Assembly: GCF_040549525.1 (NCBI RefSeq)
Contig: NZ_JBEPTM010000002.1
Span: 62,001-126,000, forward strand
Direction: 5' to 3'
From: Lacisediminihabitans sp040549525
GTDB taxonomy: Bacteria > Actinomycetota > Actinomycetes > Actinomycetales > Microbacteriaceae
DNA: 64,000 nucleotides
Shown here: positions 25,165-31,954 of the stretch, one piece after another
Layout of the letters: each line of letters starts with the position of its first letter
Position numbering within the stretch: position 1 is the stretch's first letter
Made by a program: the position numbers and the translations under genes
The notes under the pieces: model-generated
What the model was told of the DNA's origin: nothing
The model's input: only the letters and a program-made list of their open reading frames with translations
Database searches by the model: none

Positions 25165-25216
25165 CACCGCTCTTGTAAAGCGGGGGTCGTCGGTTCGAAT
25201 CCGACAGGGGGCTCCA
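25165..25216 (+). pseudogene. 3' part of the disrupted tRNA-Thr(UGU) gene
   Basis: CAC at the junction, then the anticodon stem CCGCT/AGCGG with loop CTTGTAA, T arm, acceptor AGGGGGC, discriminator T and CCA (25214-25216). It lacks the 5' acceptor strand and D arm, which are at 21443-21470. The copy is intact to the last base, so the insertion may be recent or still reversible. Confidence 0.92.
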
Positions 25217-25300
25217 CTTCAGTCGAAGACGGGCGTGTTCGGGCTACTGGGGCCGGCACGCCAGCCCGGTCCGTCCGCGAGCGCCCGGTGTTCGCGAAAG

Positions 25301-25639
25301 CTAACTGGCCGGGTCGTACATGAACTCTCGGAGTTCCTGGGCGCATCGGCAGGCGGCCGCGATCTTCCTCGACCATTCGACGGCGTCCTCGCGCGTCGGC
25401 AATTCCAGGACGGTGAACCCGCCCTTGAGGCGACTGCCCACATAGATCTCTGGCGTGACCGACCCATCGGCCGACACCAACACCGGATCGACCTGTTCGT
25501 CGATCCCTCCCCCGAACACGTAGACGCCGGCCGCTTTGGCCTCCTCGATCACGGCGTGGGAGTCGGCGACGACGAGCGGGAACTCCTCCTCGGTGACCAC
25601 CATGGCTTCGCTCGGGAAGGAGATGAGGTACTTGGTCAT
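25301..25639 (-). CDS. YCII-family protein
   Basis: 112 residues from ATG 25639; the open frame runs further upstream but only this part has protein-like composition. It has the YCII ferredoxin-like fold pattern MTKYLISFPSEAMVV..., a central GVYVFGGGIDEQ, and GGFTVLELPTREDAVEWSRKIA near the C terminus. YCII proteins are annotated as dehydratase-like or DGPF proteins with unknown activity; many actinobacterial members sit near ECF sigma genes, but none is near this one. The C-terminal catalytic-type His/Asp pair could not be verified. Confidence 0.85.
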   Translation of the reverse strand: MTKYLISFPSEAMVVTEEEFPLVVADSHAVIEEAKAAGVYVFGGGIDEQVDPVLVSADGSVTPEIYVGSRLKGGFTVLELPTREDAVEWSRKIAAACRCAQELREFMYDPAS

Positions 25640-25775
25640 GGCTTCATAGTGCTCCAGCCGCACGCTGGTCAGCAAGAGCGACGGCCCGGTCGCACGGTGA
25701 GGTGTGCCCCGAGGTTCGATCGCGGCCTCGCGGTCCCGCCGCGCACCCCACGAATGCGGGCGACTTCGGTCATTC

Positions 25776-25798
25776 GGGGCCGGCGTGCCGGCCCGTTT
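25776..25798 (+). terminator. Perfect 8-base hairpin with T run
   Basis: GGGCCGGC, GT, GCCGGCCC, one base, then TTTT. It looks like an intrinsic terminator on the plus strand, but the only transcript that could reach it there is that of the tRNA-Thr stub. The minimum loop is short, so the fold may open. Confidence 0.35.
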
Positions 25799-25800
25799 TG

Positions 25801-25840
25801 TCCGGATTGGCCCGGATTGGCCCGGACTGGCCCGGACTGC
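25801..25840. repeat. Four 10-base direct repeats
   Basis: TCCGGATTGG, CCCGGATTGG, CCCGGACTGG, CCCGGACTGC in tandem. A small tandem repeat within the 218-base gap between the YCII gene and the VOC pseudogene. No gene is seen here. Confidence 0.8.
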
Positions 25841-25857
25841 GGACCATGCGATCGTCG

Positions 25858-26258
25858 TCAGGCTGGGCCGGTCAGCTGGATGAGGTTGCCGCAGGTGTCG
25901 TCGAGCACTGCGGTCACGACGGGTCCCTCGACGTCGGAGCCTGCGTGAAGTGCACCCCGCGCGCCTCGAGATCCGCGTGGGTGGCGGCCACGTCATCCAC
26001 CGCGAACGATGCGAAGGGGATGCCGTCCGCGACCATCGCCTGTTTGAACACCCTGGCTGCCGGGTGCACATCGGGCTCGAGCAGCAACTCGGCCCCGTCG
26101 GGCTCATTCGCTCCCACGACGGTGAGCCAGCGGTGCTCACAGAGGGAGACATCGGTCTTGGCGATGAACCCGAGCTTCTCGGTGTAGAACGCGAGCGCCT
26201 TGGCCTAGTCGTCGACCAACGCGCTCGCCACGGTGATTCTGGGCATGAGAGTCTTCAT
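25858..26258 (-). pseudogene. Broken VOC/glyoxalase-family gene
   Basis: The minus strand reads MKTLMPRITVASALVDD, then TAG at 26205-26207, then AKALAFYTEKLGFIAKTDV and on through ELLLEPDVHPAARVFKQAM to THADLEARGVHFTQAPT. This is a vicinal-oxygen-chelate dioxygenase/glyoxalase protein, where the stop replaces a Gln that is usual at that spot. Near 25930 the frame shifts, after which DVEGPVVTAVLDDTCGNLIQLTGPA and a TGA complete the domain in another frame. Two independent lesions argue against a sequencing error or a readthrough gene. Confidence 0.85.
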
Positions 26259-26296
26259 CGGCGGCTCGGCGTCGAATACTCCTACTGCGCCCGAAC

Positions 26297-27091
26297 TCAG
26301 GCGGCGACGCCCAGCTTGTCCAGCGAGTCCTCGACGATCGTGAGGCCCTCCATGCCGGGGAGCCCGGAGATGGCTGCGTCGATCTTGCGCGCACCCTTGC
26401 GGCCCTCGGCTCCGCCCATGAGGTGGCCCATCACGTGCTGGACCTCGGTGCGCTCCATGATGCTGGAGCCGACGGGCGCCCAGAAGTTCTTGAGCGCGAA
26501 GCGGGCGAGCACCTGCGCCTTGCGGCTCTTGGCGAGGCGATCACGGGCCTGGGAGGTGTAGAAGGCGACGTGGCGAGCCTCCTGCTTCGCGATCCGCTTC
26601 AGCAGCTCGGCGAGCACCGGGTCTTCCTCCAGGTCCGCCATACGGTTGTAAGCGGTGATCGCCGACCACTCGTTGGCAGCACCCCAGGCCATGTGCACGG
26701 CCACGAAGTCCGTGCCCACCAGCTTTCCGGCGATGGACTGCTTGATCGGATCCAGCTTGTCCTTCCACCCGAGCTTCAGGCGGTCGGCCTTGATCTCGTC
26801 GAAGTCGACGACGATCCCGTGGATGCCGAGAACCGTCGCGAGCGCTTCGCCGTGCCAGAACTCCTCGCGGTTCCACATGGTCATGAACGCACTCATGTCC
26901 GCCTCCTTGTGGGAGGGGGTGGTGAGGAGGTCGCGCGTGTAACAGACCGTGTGATATTCCACATCCGCCATATAACGGAGGGTGCGAAGCGAGCCCGCCG
27001 GAAGAGGATGCTCGCGAAAGCGCTCGAGGTCGAGATCGTCCCAATTCACGTTGACCGAGGTCGCCGTGTACTTGTCTACATCGAATGCCAT
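26297..27091 (-). CDS. Diiron ferritin-like protein of the lipid cluster
   Basis: 264 residues with a complete four-helix diiron set: E45, E77-x-x-H80 (EEFWH), E141 (NEW) and E171-x-x-H174 (QEARH). This is the pattern of acyl-ACP desaturases, ribonucleotide reductase R2-like and similar O2-activating enzymes. The function is not proven. It is the last of three minus-strand genes (25 bases after the reductase-HAD gene) in a cluster that looks devoted to ether lipids. A desaturase acting on the alkyl chain, possibly making the vinyl ether of plasmalogens, is a reasonable hypothesis. Confidence 0.8.
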   Translation of the reverse strand: MAFDVDKYTATSVNVNWDDLDLERFREHPLPAGSLRTLRYMADVEYHTVCYTRDLLTTPSHKEADMSAFMTMWNREEFWHGEALATVLGIHGIVVDFDEIKADRLKLGWKDKLDPIKQSIAGKLVGTDFVAVHMAWGAANEWSAITAYNRMADLEEDPVLAELLKRIAKQEARHVAFYTSQARDRLAKSRKAQVLARFALKNFWAPVGSSIMERTEVQHVMGHLMGGAEGRKGARKIDAAISGLPGMEGLTIVEDSLDKLGVAA

Positions 27092-27116
27092 GTGCTGTGA
27101 GGAGAGGCCGAGACGG

Positions 27117-29456
27117 CTACTCTCCCGCTCCTTTCGGGCTTACTGGATCCGTGGGGTGGGATCCGCGCTTCCAGTTGTGGATGCTCCACCTTCTTCGTTG
27201 TGCCTCACGCGACAGATTGGTGTCGGGGTTGACCGCACTGGGGTTTCCCAGCAGTTCGAGCCAGACCAGGTCGGCATGACTGTCACCGTAGCCGTAGCTC
27301 TGCGAGAGATCGAATCCGTTGGTCTCGGCGTAGCGCAGCAGCCAGGCGGCTCGCGCCTCATCCACCAGGGGCGGCTGGGCGAGATAGCCGGTGAGCACAC
27401 CGTCGCGCTCGTGCATCGACCCCGCGATCACCTCGTCGAAGAGATCGGCGAGCGGGGCGACGAGGGTGCCGATCGAACCGGTGACGAGCACGGTGCGATG
27501 GCCGGCGGCCCGGTGCTCCTTGATGCGGGCGATCGCGGCGGGCATGGTGTGCCGCAGGAGGGTATCGCGGTAGCCGCCAGAGACGACGCTCTCGAGCCGC
27601 GCCACCGGCATGCCGCTGTACCGCCGGAGGAAGACCCGGATGAACTCCCCGCGGTCTCGGCGTTCGGCGCTCAGGTAGCCCGGCAGCGAGCCGAGCAGGC
27701 TGGCCACTTCGCCCGGCCAGGCTGCCTTGCGGAAGCCCGCCGAACGCACCCAGAGGTACTGCTCGACGATGTTGGAATCGACGACTGTGCCCTCGAGGTC
27801 GAAGACGGCCACGACATCCGTGCGGGCCGGCAGCGCCTTCTGCACCTTCTCCGAGGCGGCCGGCCGCACGGCGAAAGCCCGGGTGAGGGTCGTGATGGCG
27901 GGGAAGTGCACGCGCTGGAGGTAGTCCTCCCAGTCGATCGTCGTCACGTCGAAGCCGGTGTCGTCCCCGGGAGTGAGCGCCAGGGATTCCCCGAGCTCGC
28001 GCAGCTTTCGGTCGTCGAAGATGATCTCCGTCTGCACGTAGGCGCGATAGAGCTCGGCGAAGTTGCGCAGCGATTCGAGATCGCTGCGACGGGTCGTCAC
28101 CTTGGCGATCTGGGCGCGGGTGCGGGCCGTGGACGGAAACCGCTCGAGCAGCTGCTCGCGCCGGTCGTTCCAGCGCTCCTGGTTGCGCAGGGCACGCTCC
28201 ACCTTGCGGTCACCGGGAAAACTCCAGGTGGGCACCCGCACCTGGCCCTCGCTCGCGTGCGGCATCGGATTGGCCGTGAAGAACTCGTTCATGTTCTGCA
28301 ACATGCGGTGGATAGGCAGCGGATTGCTCGCCCCCGAGCTCACGTGCACGTACTGGGCGACCGGTGCCGGGCGGGCGGCGATCGCGAGGATCGCGTTCAC
28401 GACGAAGTCGACGGGGATCACATCGAGCACGCTGTCGGGAAGGCCGGGGAACTCGGGCAGCAGGCCGCGCCCGTAGGCGAGGATCAGCGGGTCGGCCACC
28501 TTGAAGCCGTCGATCCAGCCGGGGAACGGATGCTGCAGCGCGCTCTCGATGATCGCGGGGCGCACGACGGACAGCCGGTGGCCGGCATCCCCCCACATCT
28601 CCTCGGCGGCTCGTTCGGCGAAGGCCTTGGTGAGCGTGTACACGTCGGTCCAGCCCAGGCTCTCGGCGCGGGTGCGGCCGTAGTCGACGAGGCGGGAGCG
28701 CACCCACTCGACACGGGCGGCTTCCGCGGCCTTCGCGACCGCCTGCGGACCTTCCTTGCCGTGCTCGGCGCGGCCCTCCCCGAGGAAGCGGCGAAGGGTC
28801 TCCGGCTGGCGTGAAGCCATCTCGACGCGGACGCGAGCGTCGCGCGCGGCTTCGAACTCGCTGCGCCAGTCCACGGTGTGGGCGAGTCGCGCCTCCGGCA
28901 CGATCCCCTTGCGGATGCCGCCGACGTACGCCGTCGACACGTGCACGACGTGCGGGTCCGCCCCGCTCGCGAGCAGTGCCGTGTAGAGGGTCACCGCTCC
29001 CCCCAGGTTCGTCTCGAAGGCCTGGTCGATGGGGGGATCGAAGGACACGGATGAAGCGCTGTGGATGACGACGTCCAGGTCTGCGGGGAGCGCCGGCACC
29101 GAGCCGAGATCCCCCTCGACCACGCGAAGGCGTTCACGGACGGCTCGTTCCACCTCGTCGTCTCCGACGCGCTCCCGCCACAGGCGGAAGACCGGCTTGC
29201 GCAGCAGGGTGCGCAGGCGGTCCGTCGCACTCGTGCTGCCCTTCGAACGGATCAGAAGGGAGATGGTGGTGTCCGGATGCGACGACAGCAGACGCTCGAG
29301 GATCGCCTGGCCGACGAACCCGGTCCCTCCCGTGAGGAAGACGTGGGACGAGCCGAGGCCGGATGCGGCGACGGCCTTCGGCGCCGCGACCTTCGCTTTG
29401 CGTACGGGAGCCTTTTTCGACGGCTGTGCTTTCGACGGCTCTGCGGCGGCGTTCAT
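27117..29456 (-). CDS. Fatty-acyl reductase fused to a HAD-IB phosphatase
   Basis: 779 residues. After a Lys/Ala/Pro-rich N terminus (1-35) comes a Rossmann domain with GGTGFVG (43-49) and the Y273-x3-K277 dyad (VYTLTK), typical of NAD-binding fatty-acyl-CoA reductases that give aldehydes or alcohols. A C-terminal sterile-like domain (about 465-530) follows, then a HAD-IB domain (545-745) with D553-L-E555 in motif I (an Asp is usual at 555), VTGS and GDSHADL. It starts 4 bases inside the end of the upstream ferritin-like gene. Fatty alcohol for an alkyl-DHAP synthase is a likely product. Confidence 0.8.
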   Translation of the reverse strand: MNAAAEPSKAQPSKKAPVRKAKVAAPKAVAASGLGSSHVFLTGGTGFVGQAILERLLSSHPDTTISLLIRSKGSTSATDRLRTLLRKPVFRLWRERVGDDEVERAVRERLRVVEGDLGSVPALPADLDVVIHSASSVSFDPPIDQAFETNLGGAVTLYTALLASGADPHVVHVSTAYVGGIRKGIVPEARLAHTVDWRSEFEAARDARVRVEMASRQPETLRRFLGEGRAEHGKEGPQAVAKAAEAARVEWVRSRLVDYGRTRAESLGWTDVYTLTKAFAERAAEEMWGDAGHRLSVVRPAIIESALQHPFPGWIDGFKVADPLILAYGRGLLPEFPGLPDSVLDVIPVDFVVNAILAIAARPAPVAQYVHVSSGASNPLPIHRMLQNMNEFFTANPMPHASEGQVRVPTWSFPGDRKVERALRNQERWNDRREQLLERFPSTARTRAQIAKVTTRRSDLESLRNFAELYRAYVQTEIIFDDRKLRELGESLALTPGDDTGFDVTTIDWEDYLQRVHFPAITTLTRAFAVRPAASEKVQKALPARTDVVAVFDLEGTVVDSNIVEQYLWVRSAGFRKAAWPGEVASLLGSLPGYLSAERRDRGEFIRVFLRRYSGMPVARLESVVSGGYRDTLLRHTMPAAIARIKEHRAAGHRTVLVTGSIGTLVAPLADLFDEVIAGSMHERDGVLTGYLAQPPLVDEARAAWLLRYAETNGFDLSQSYGYGDSHADLVWLELLGNPSAVNPDTNLSREAQRRRWSIHNWKRGSHPTDPVSPKGAGE

Positions 29457-30319
29457 TCGCGCAACTTCCGGGTCACGGCATCGCCGATGCGGGAATCCAT
29501 GCCGGGCAGTCCGGCGACCCGGCGACCGATGTCGGCGGCACGCTCTCGGCCCGAGTCGTCGCCGAAGACGGAAGTCTCGAAGAAGGATCGGTCGTCACCG
29601 GCGCGGTCGATGGCGCCGAGCGGCCAGGCCTGGCGCTCGAGAGAGGTGCGGGTGAGGGCGACGGCTTTCGGGTCATCCGCCAGTCGACGCCGGGCCTCGT
29701 CGTCGAAGAAGGCGACGTGCCTCTCCTTCACTGCGACGATCGTCGCGATGGTGGCCGAGAGCGCTGAGCTCTGACTCGAGGCGTCCAGACGGTCGTATGC
29801 CGCACGGGTCACCCATTCGTCCACCAGACCCGTTGTCACGTGAACCCCGATGATCGGTACCCCCTGGATGAGCCCCGCGATCGCCCGACGGATCGGCCCG
29901 TGTCGTTCGACCGACTCGGTGTGCGATCGGCGCACCGAGCCCTCGGCCGCGTCGTGCGACTTGGCTTGCCCGTTCGCCTCGAGCACGGCATCGAGGGCGT
30001 CGGCGATCCAGAATTTCTCGAATGCCCAGGTCACCAGAAAGGCCGTGATCCGGGCATCCTTGTGTGTCGCCGTCACCAGCAGGTTGCGCAACTGCTCCAT
30101 CGTGCCGCTCTCCAGGCGGGCCAGATACCGCACGGAGCGGATGCTGTCCGCCGAGAGCGGGGTCGTCGAGAATTCGTCGAGGCGCAGTGTCTCGCGATGA
30201 TTGCCCTGTGCCGTTCGGGCGAAGCCGCGAACGTCGAATCGCGCAGGGGTGGAGTCCAGGGCGTGATCGCCCGAACCCGCCGGGGATTCAGTGGTGGAGT
30301 CGCTGTTCGCGAATGTCAT
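29453..30319 (-). CDS. Degenerate ferritin-like paralogue
   Basis: 288 residues from ATG 30319; the frame runs on to 30361 but the added residues are basic and non-conserved in look. It aligns end to end with the diiron protein at 26297, sharing LPGM near the C terminus and the HVAFF stretch. The ligand positions are altered: E70 and E168 are kept, but E-x-x-H becomes K102-x-x-I105, and the other E-x-x-H becomes K198-x-x-H201. It should not bind two irons and may be a structural or regulatory partner. It overlaps the reductase-HAD gene by 4 bases. Confidence 0.75.
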   Translation of the reverse strand: MTFANSDSTTESPAGSGDHALDSTPARFDVRGFARTAQGNHRETLRLDEFSTTPLSADSIRSVRYLARLESGTMEQLRNLLVTATHKDARITAFLVTWAFEKFWIADALDAVLEANGQAKSHDAAEGSVRRSHTESVERHGPIRRAIAGLIQGVPIIGVHVTTGLVDEWVTRAAYDRLDASSQSSALSATIATIVAVKERHVAFFDDEARRRLADDPKAVALTRTSLERQAWPLGAIDRAGDDRSFFETSVFGDDSGRERAADIGRRVAGLPGMDSRIGDAVTRKLRE

Positions 30320-30393
30320 GATTCCAAGCCTTTGCTGCCATCGGAGCCCCTGTTTAGGCAACCGCTGCCCCCTGAGCAGCGTAACCTAACGGC
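30320..30393. promoter_or_regulatory. Divergent promoter region of the lipid cluster
   Basis: 74 bases separate the two start codons (30319 and 30394), so both three-gene arms must be driven from here. The plus strand carries GCGTAACCTAACGGC just before the SDR start. I cannot name the operator. The short shared gap suggests co-regulation. Confidence 0.5.
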
Positions 30394-31173
30394 ATGGGTG
30401 TAGCTCTCGTCACCGGCGGCACGTCTGGCATAGGTGCCGCGTTCGCCCGTCTCCTCGCTGCGCGTGGCTATGATCTCGTGCTCGTCGCCCGGTCGACCGA
30501 CCGGCTCGAGACGATGGCCGCGGAATTGAGGGCGACGGGCCGTTCCGTCGAGTTGCTTCCGGCCGACCTGTCGGACCGGAAGGCGGTCGCCCGGGTGGCC
30601 GAACGGCTGAGCGATCCCGAGCGGCCCATCGACATGCTGGTGAACAATGCCGGATTCGGCATGCATTCCTCGTCGCTCGATCCCGACGTCTCCGAATTCG
30701 ACCGAGCGTTCGAGGTCATGTGCCGCGCGGTCTTCGTTCTGAGCGGTGCCGCGGCTCGAGGGATGGTCGAGCGTGGTTCCGGCAGCATCCTCAATGTCTC
30801 GAGCACCGCGGGGTTCCTCACGATGGGTGCCTACTCGTCGATCAAGGCCTGGGTCACCTCGTACACCGAGGGACTCGCGGTGGAGTTGCGCGGCAGTGGC
30901 GTCACGGTCACGGCCCTCTGCCCGGGTTGGGTTCGCACGGAGTTTCATGAGCGGGCCGGCATCCGTTCGGGCGGCATCCCAAACTTTATGTGGCTCGACG
31001 CCGAACAACTGGTGAGCGCAGCCCTGCGCGACGTGGATCGAGGCAAAGTGATTTCCATACCTACTCTTCGCTACCGAGCGCTGATCGGCTTGGCCGGGCT
31101 CGCTCCGAAGAGCGCCATCCGTTCGTTCTCCGGTGCGATCTCGTCGTCTCGGCGAAAGCCCGTAGTGCGGTGA
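30394..31173 (+). CDS. Short-chain dehydrogenase of the lipid cluster
   Basis: 259 residues, classical SDR: TGGTSGIG (7-14), NNAG (84-87), Ser near 136-137, and Y147-x3-K151 (YSSIK). It uses NAD(P)H. In the proposed pathway it would reduce the keto group of acyl- or alkyl-dihydroxyacetone phosphate, a step done by an SDR in the classical ether-lipid route. The C-terminal ~40 residues end in a basic tail. It is the first gene of the plus-strand arm and overlaps the acyltransferase by 4 bases if GTG 31170 is used. Confidence 0.82.
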   Translation: MGVALVTGGTSGIGAAFARLLAARGYDLVLVARSTDRLETMAAELRATGRSVELLPADLSDRKAVARVAERLSDPERPIDMLVNNAGFGMHSSSLDPDVSEFDRAFEVMCRAVFVLSGAAARGMVERGSGSILNVSSTAGFLTMGAYSSIKAWVTSYTEGLAVELRGSGVTVTALCPGWVRTEFHERAGIRSGGIPNFMWLDAEQLVSAALRDVDRGKVISIPTLRYRALIGLAGLAPKSAIRSFSGAISSSRRKPVVR

Positions 31174-31922
31174 CGGTGCGGATGCCTCTCAGCTCGCGCC
31201 CCGCAGGGCCCCGTTCCGCAGCGAAGCGGCTTCATGATCGCTTCAACTCCCCCTACCAGGCCGTAGCTCGTTTCCTCGCCCAGCGGGCACTGCTCAAGCC
31301 GCTCATCTGGTCGCTCACGAGCGTCACCGTGATCCGCAGTGAGAAGCTGAAAGAGGTGAAGGGCGGGTTCGTGGTGATCGCGAACCACTCCAGCCATCTC
31401 GACACCCCGCTGATCGTCGGATCGCTCCCCCGCCCACTGGCCCGCTACCTCGCCGCCGGTGCCGCCGCGGACTACTTCTTCAACGTCTGGTGGCGCCGCG
31501 GGCTCACTGCGCTGTTCTTCAATGCCTTCCCCGTCCGTCGAACCGGGACAGAGACATCGTCGACCAGCGCCCGCTCGCTGCTGATGCGCGGCATCCCCGT
31601 GCTGATCTTCCCGGAGGGCACCCGGTCGAAGGACGGCGAGCTCGGCCGCTTCAAGCCGGGCGCCGCGGCCCTTGCCGCCGCCTGTGACGTGCCGTGCATC
31701 CCGGTGGCCCTCATCGGGGCGCACATCGCCCACCCCCGTGGCACGAACTGGCCGAGACCCGGCAGGCTGCCCGTCGGAGTCGTCTTCGGAGACCCGCTTC
31801 GCGTCGCGGAGGGCGAATCCAAGGGAGACTTCGCCGAGCGCACCCGCCAGGAGATCGTGCGCCTGAGAGACCTGCATTCGGCCGACATCCTCGGCCGACA
31901 CACCCGACCCCGGCAGAAATGA
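31170..31922 (+). CDS. PlsC-type acyltransferase (possible DHAP/LPA acyltransferase)
   Basis: 250 residues from GTG 31170, which overlaps the SDR stop as GTGA; ATG 31182 is an alternative. The acyltransferase motifs are NHSSHLD (72-78) and FPEGTRS (147-153); the NHxxxxD motif is complete. It would attach an acyl chain to a glycerol-phosphate or dihydroxyacetone-phosphate acceptor at the membrane. It is sandwiched between the SDR and the alkyl-DHAP synthase-like gene, fitting a role in the first or the second acylation. Confidence 0.82.
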   Translation: MTVRMPLSSRPAGPRSAAKRLHDRFNSPYQAVARFLAQRALLKPLIWSLTSVTVIRSEKLKEVKGGFVVIANHSSHLDTPLIVGSLPRPLARYLAAGAAADYFFNVWWRRGLTALFFNAFPVRRTGTETSSTSARSLLMRGIPVLIFPEGTRSKDGELGRFKPGAAALAAACDVPCIPVALIGAHIAHPRGTNWPRPGRLPVGVVFGDPLRVAEGESKGDFAERTRQEIVRLRDLHSADILGRHTRPRQK

Positions 31923-31954
31923 CCGCGGTACCCGCAACACGGAGGAGTACAGAA

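Noticed and set aside
21443..25216. A trans-spliced split tRNA as in some archaea.
   Set aside because: The halves carry no complementary trailer/leader pairing, and a full tRNA-Thr of the same type lies between them; insertion explains the structure.
25301..26152. 283-residue frame for the YCII protein.
   Set aside because: The N-terminal part is a shadow of the VOC pseudogene; the YCII domain begins at ATG 25639.
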